44,638 bases of DNA from Gyrodactylus bullatarudis (Eukaryota; Platyhelminthes; Monogenea; Gyrodactylidea; Gyrodactylidae), in NCBI GenBank assembly GCA_012064415.1, contig SSNU01000070.1, forward strand, positions 74,444 through 119,081. Direction: 5' to 3'. Shown here piece after piece: positions 44,613 to 44,638 of this stretch. Each line of letters starts with the position of its first letter. The first letter of the stretch is position 1. The notes beneath the pieces were generated by a model. The model searched no databases. It was given only the letters and a program-made list of their open reading frames with translations, and was not told the DNA's origin. Made by a program: the position numbers and the translations under genes.

Positions 44613-44638
44613 TAACATTGAAGTATAGGGAGGGTAAT

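Noticed and set aside
1..44638. CRISPR array or bacterial operon
   Set aside because: No regularly spaced short repeats, and gene structure and repeats are eukaryotic.

Overview
This is an animal nuclear window: strongly AT-rich, gene-poor and full of inverted-repeat transposons. The one clear host gene is a minus-strand biogenic-amine GPCR (28412..27099). It resembles the invertebrate dopamine receptor class Dop1R2/INDR/DAMB, which points to an arthropod or a close protostome relative. I cannot name the species. No rRNA, CRISPR, operon or bacterial feature is present.

Layout. 1-1257 is the right part of a roughly 1.47 kb inverted-repeat element whose second copy (31608-35297) is split by a Penelope-like retroelement. 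From 4 to 26 kb the DNA is mostly a mosaic of TA-flanked foldback MITEs sharing a terminal consensus (4152, 6001, 9478, 13322, 15153, 17181, 24739; again at 29573, 30257 and 36281). Other families are interleaved: TTAA-flanked piggyBac-like MITEs (12454, 21315, 42575, probably 16320-16878), an E-type foldback family (21140, 24083, 35300) and a 330 bp MITE (19001). At 8.4-9.0 kb a tRNA-derived SINE carries a hammerhead-ribozyme sequence. At 10.4 kb two hammerhead-like sequences face each other. The receptor lies at 27.1-28.4 kb. A Penelope-like element (32095-34305) has a partial RT, a GIY-YIG endonuclease, a long tail, 89 bp inverted ends and an 11 bp target duplication. A dead pogo/Tigger transposon fills 36826-38325. 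A second, decayed Penelope RT fragment sits between about 275 bp inverted arms at 40721-41776.

Themes. (1) Penelope/hammerhead biology: one SINE-borne minimal type I ribozyme, a head-to-head ribozyme pair, a possible ribozyme in the Penelope ends, and two Penelope-derived sequences both enclosed by long inverted repeats. (2) Structure maintained as hairpins: foldback MITE arms carry matching changes in both arms, and TTAA elements keep a subterminal palindrome at a fixed offset although its sequence differs. (3) A Penelope C-terminus that ends in a basic patch and a PIP-box-like motif. All pairing and homology calls were made by eye.
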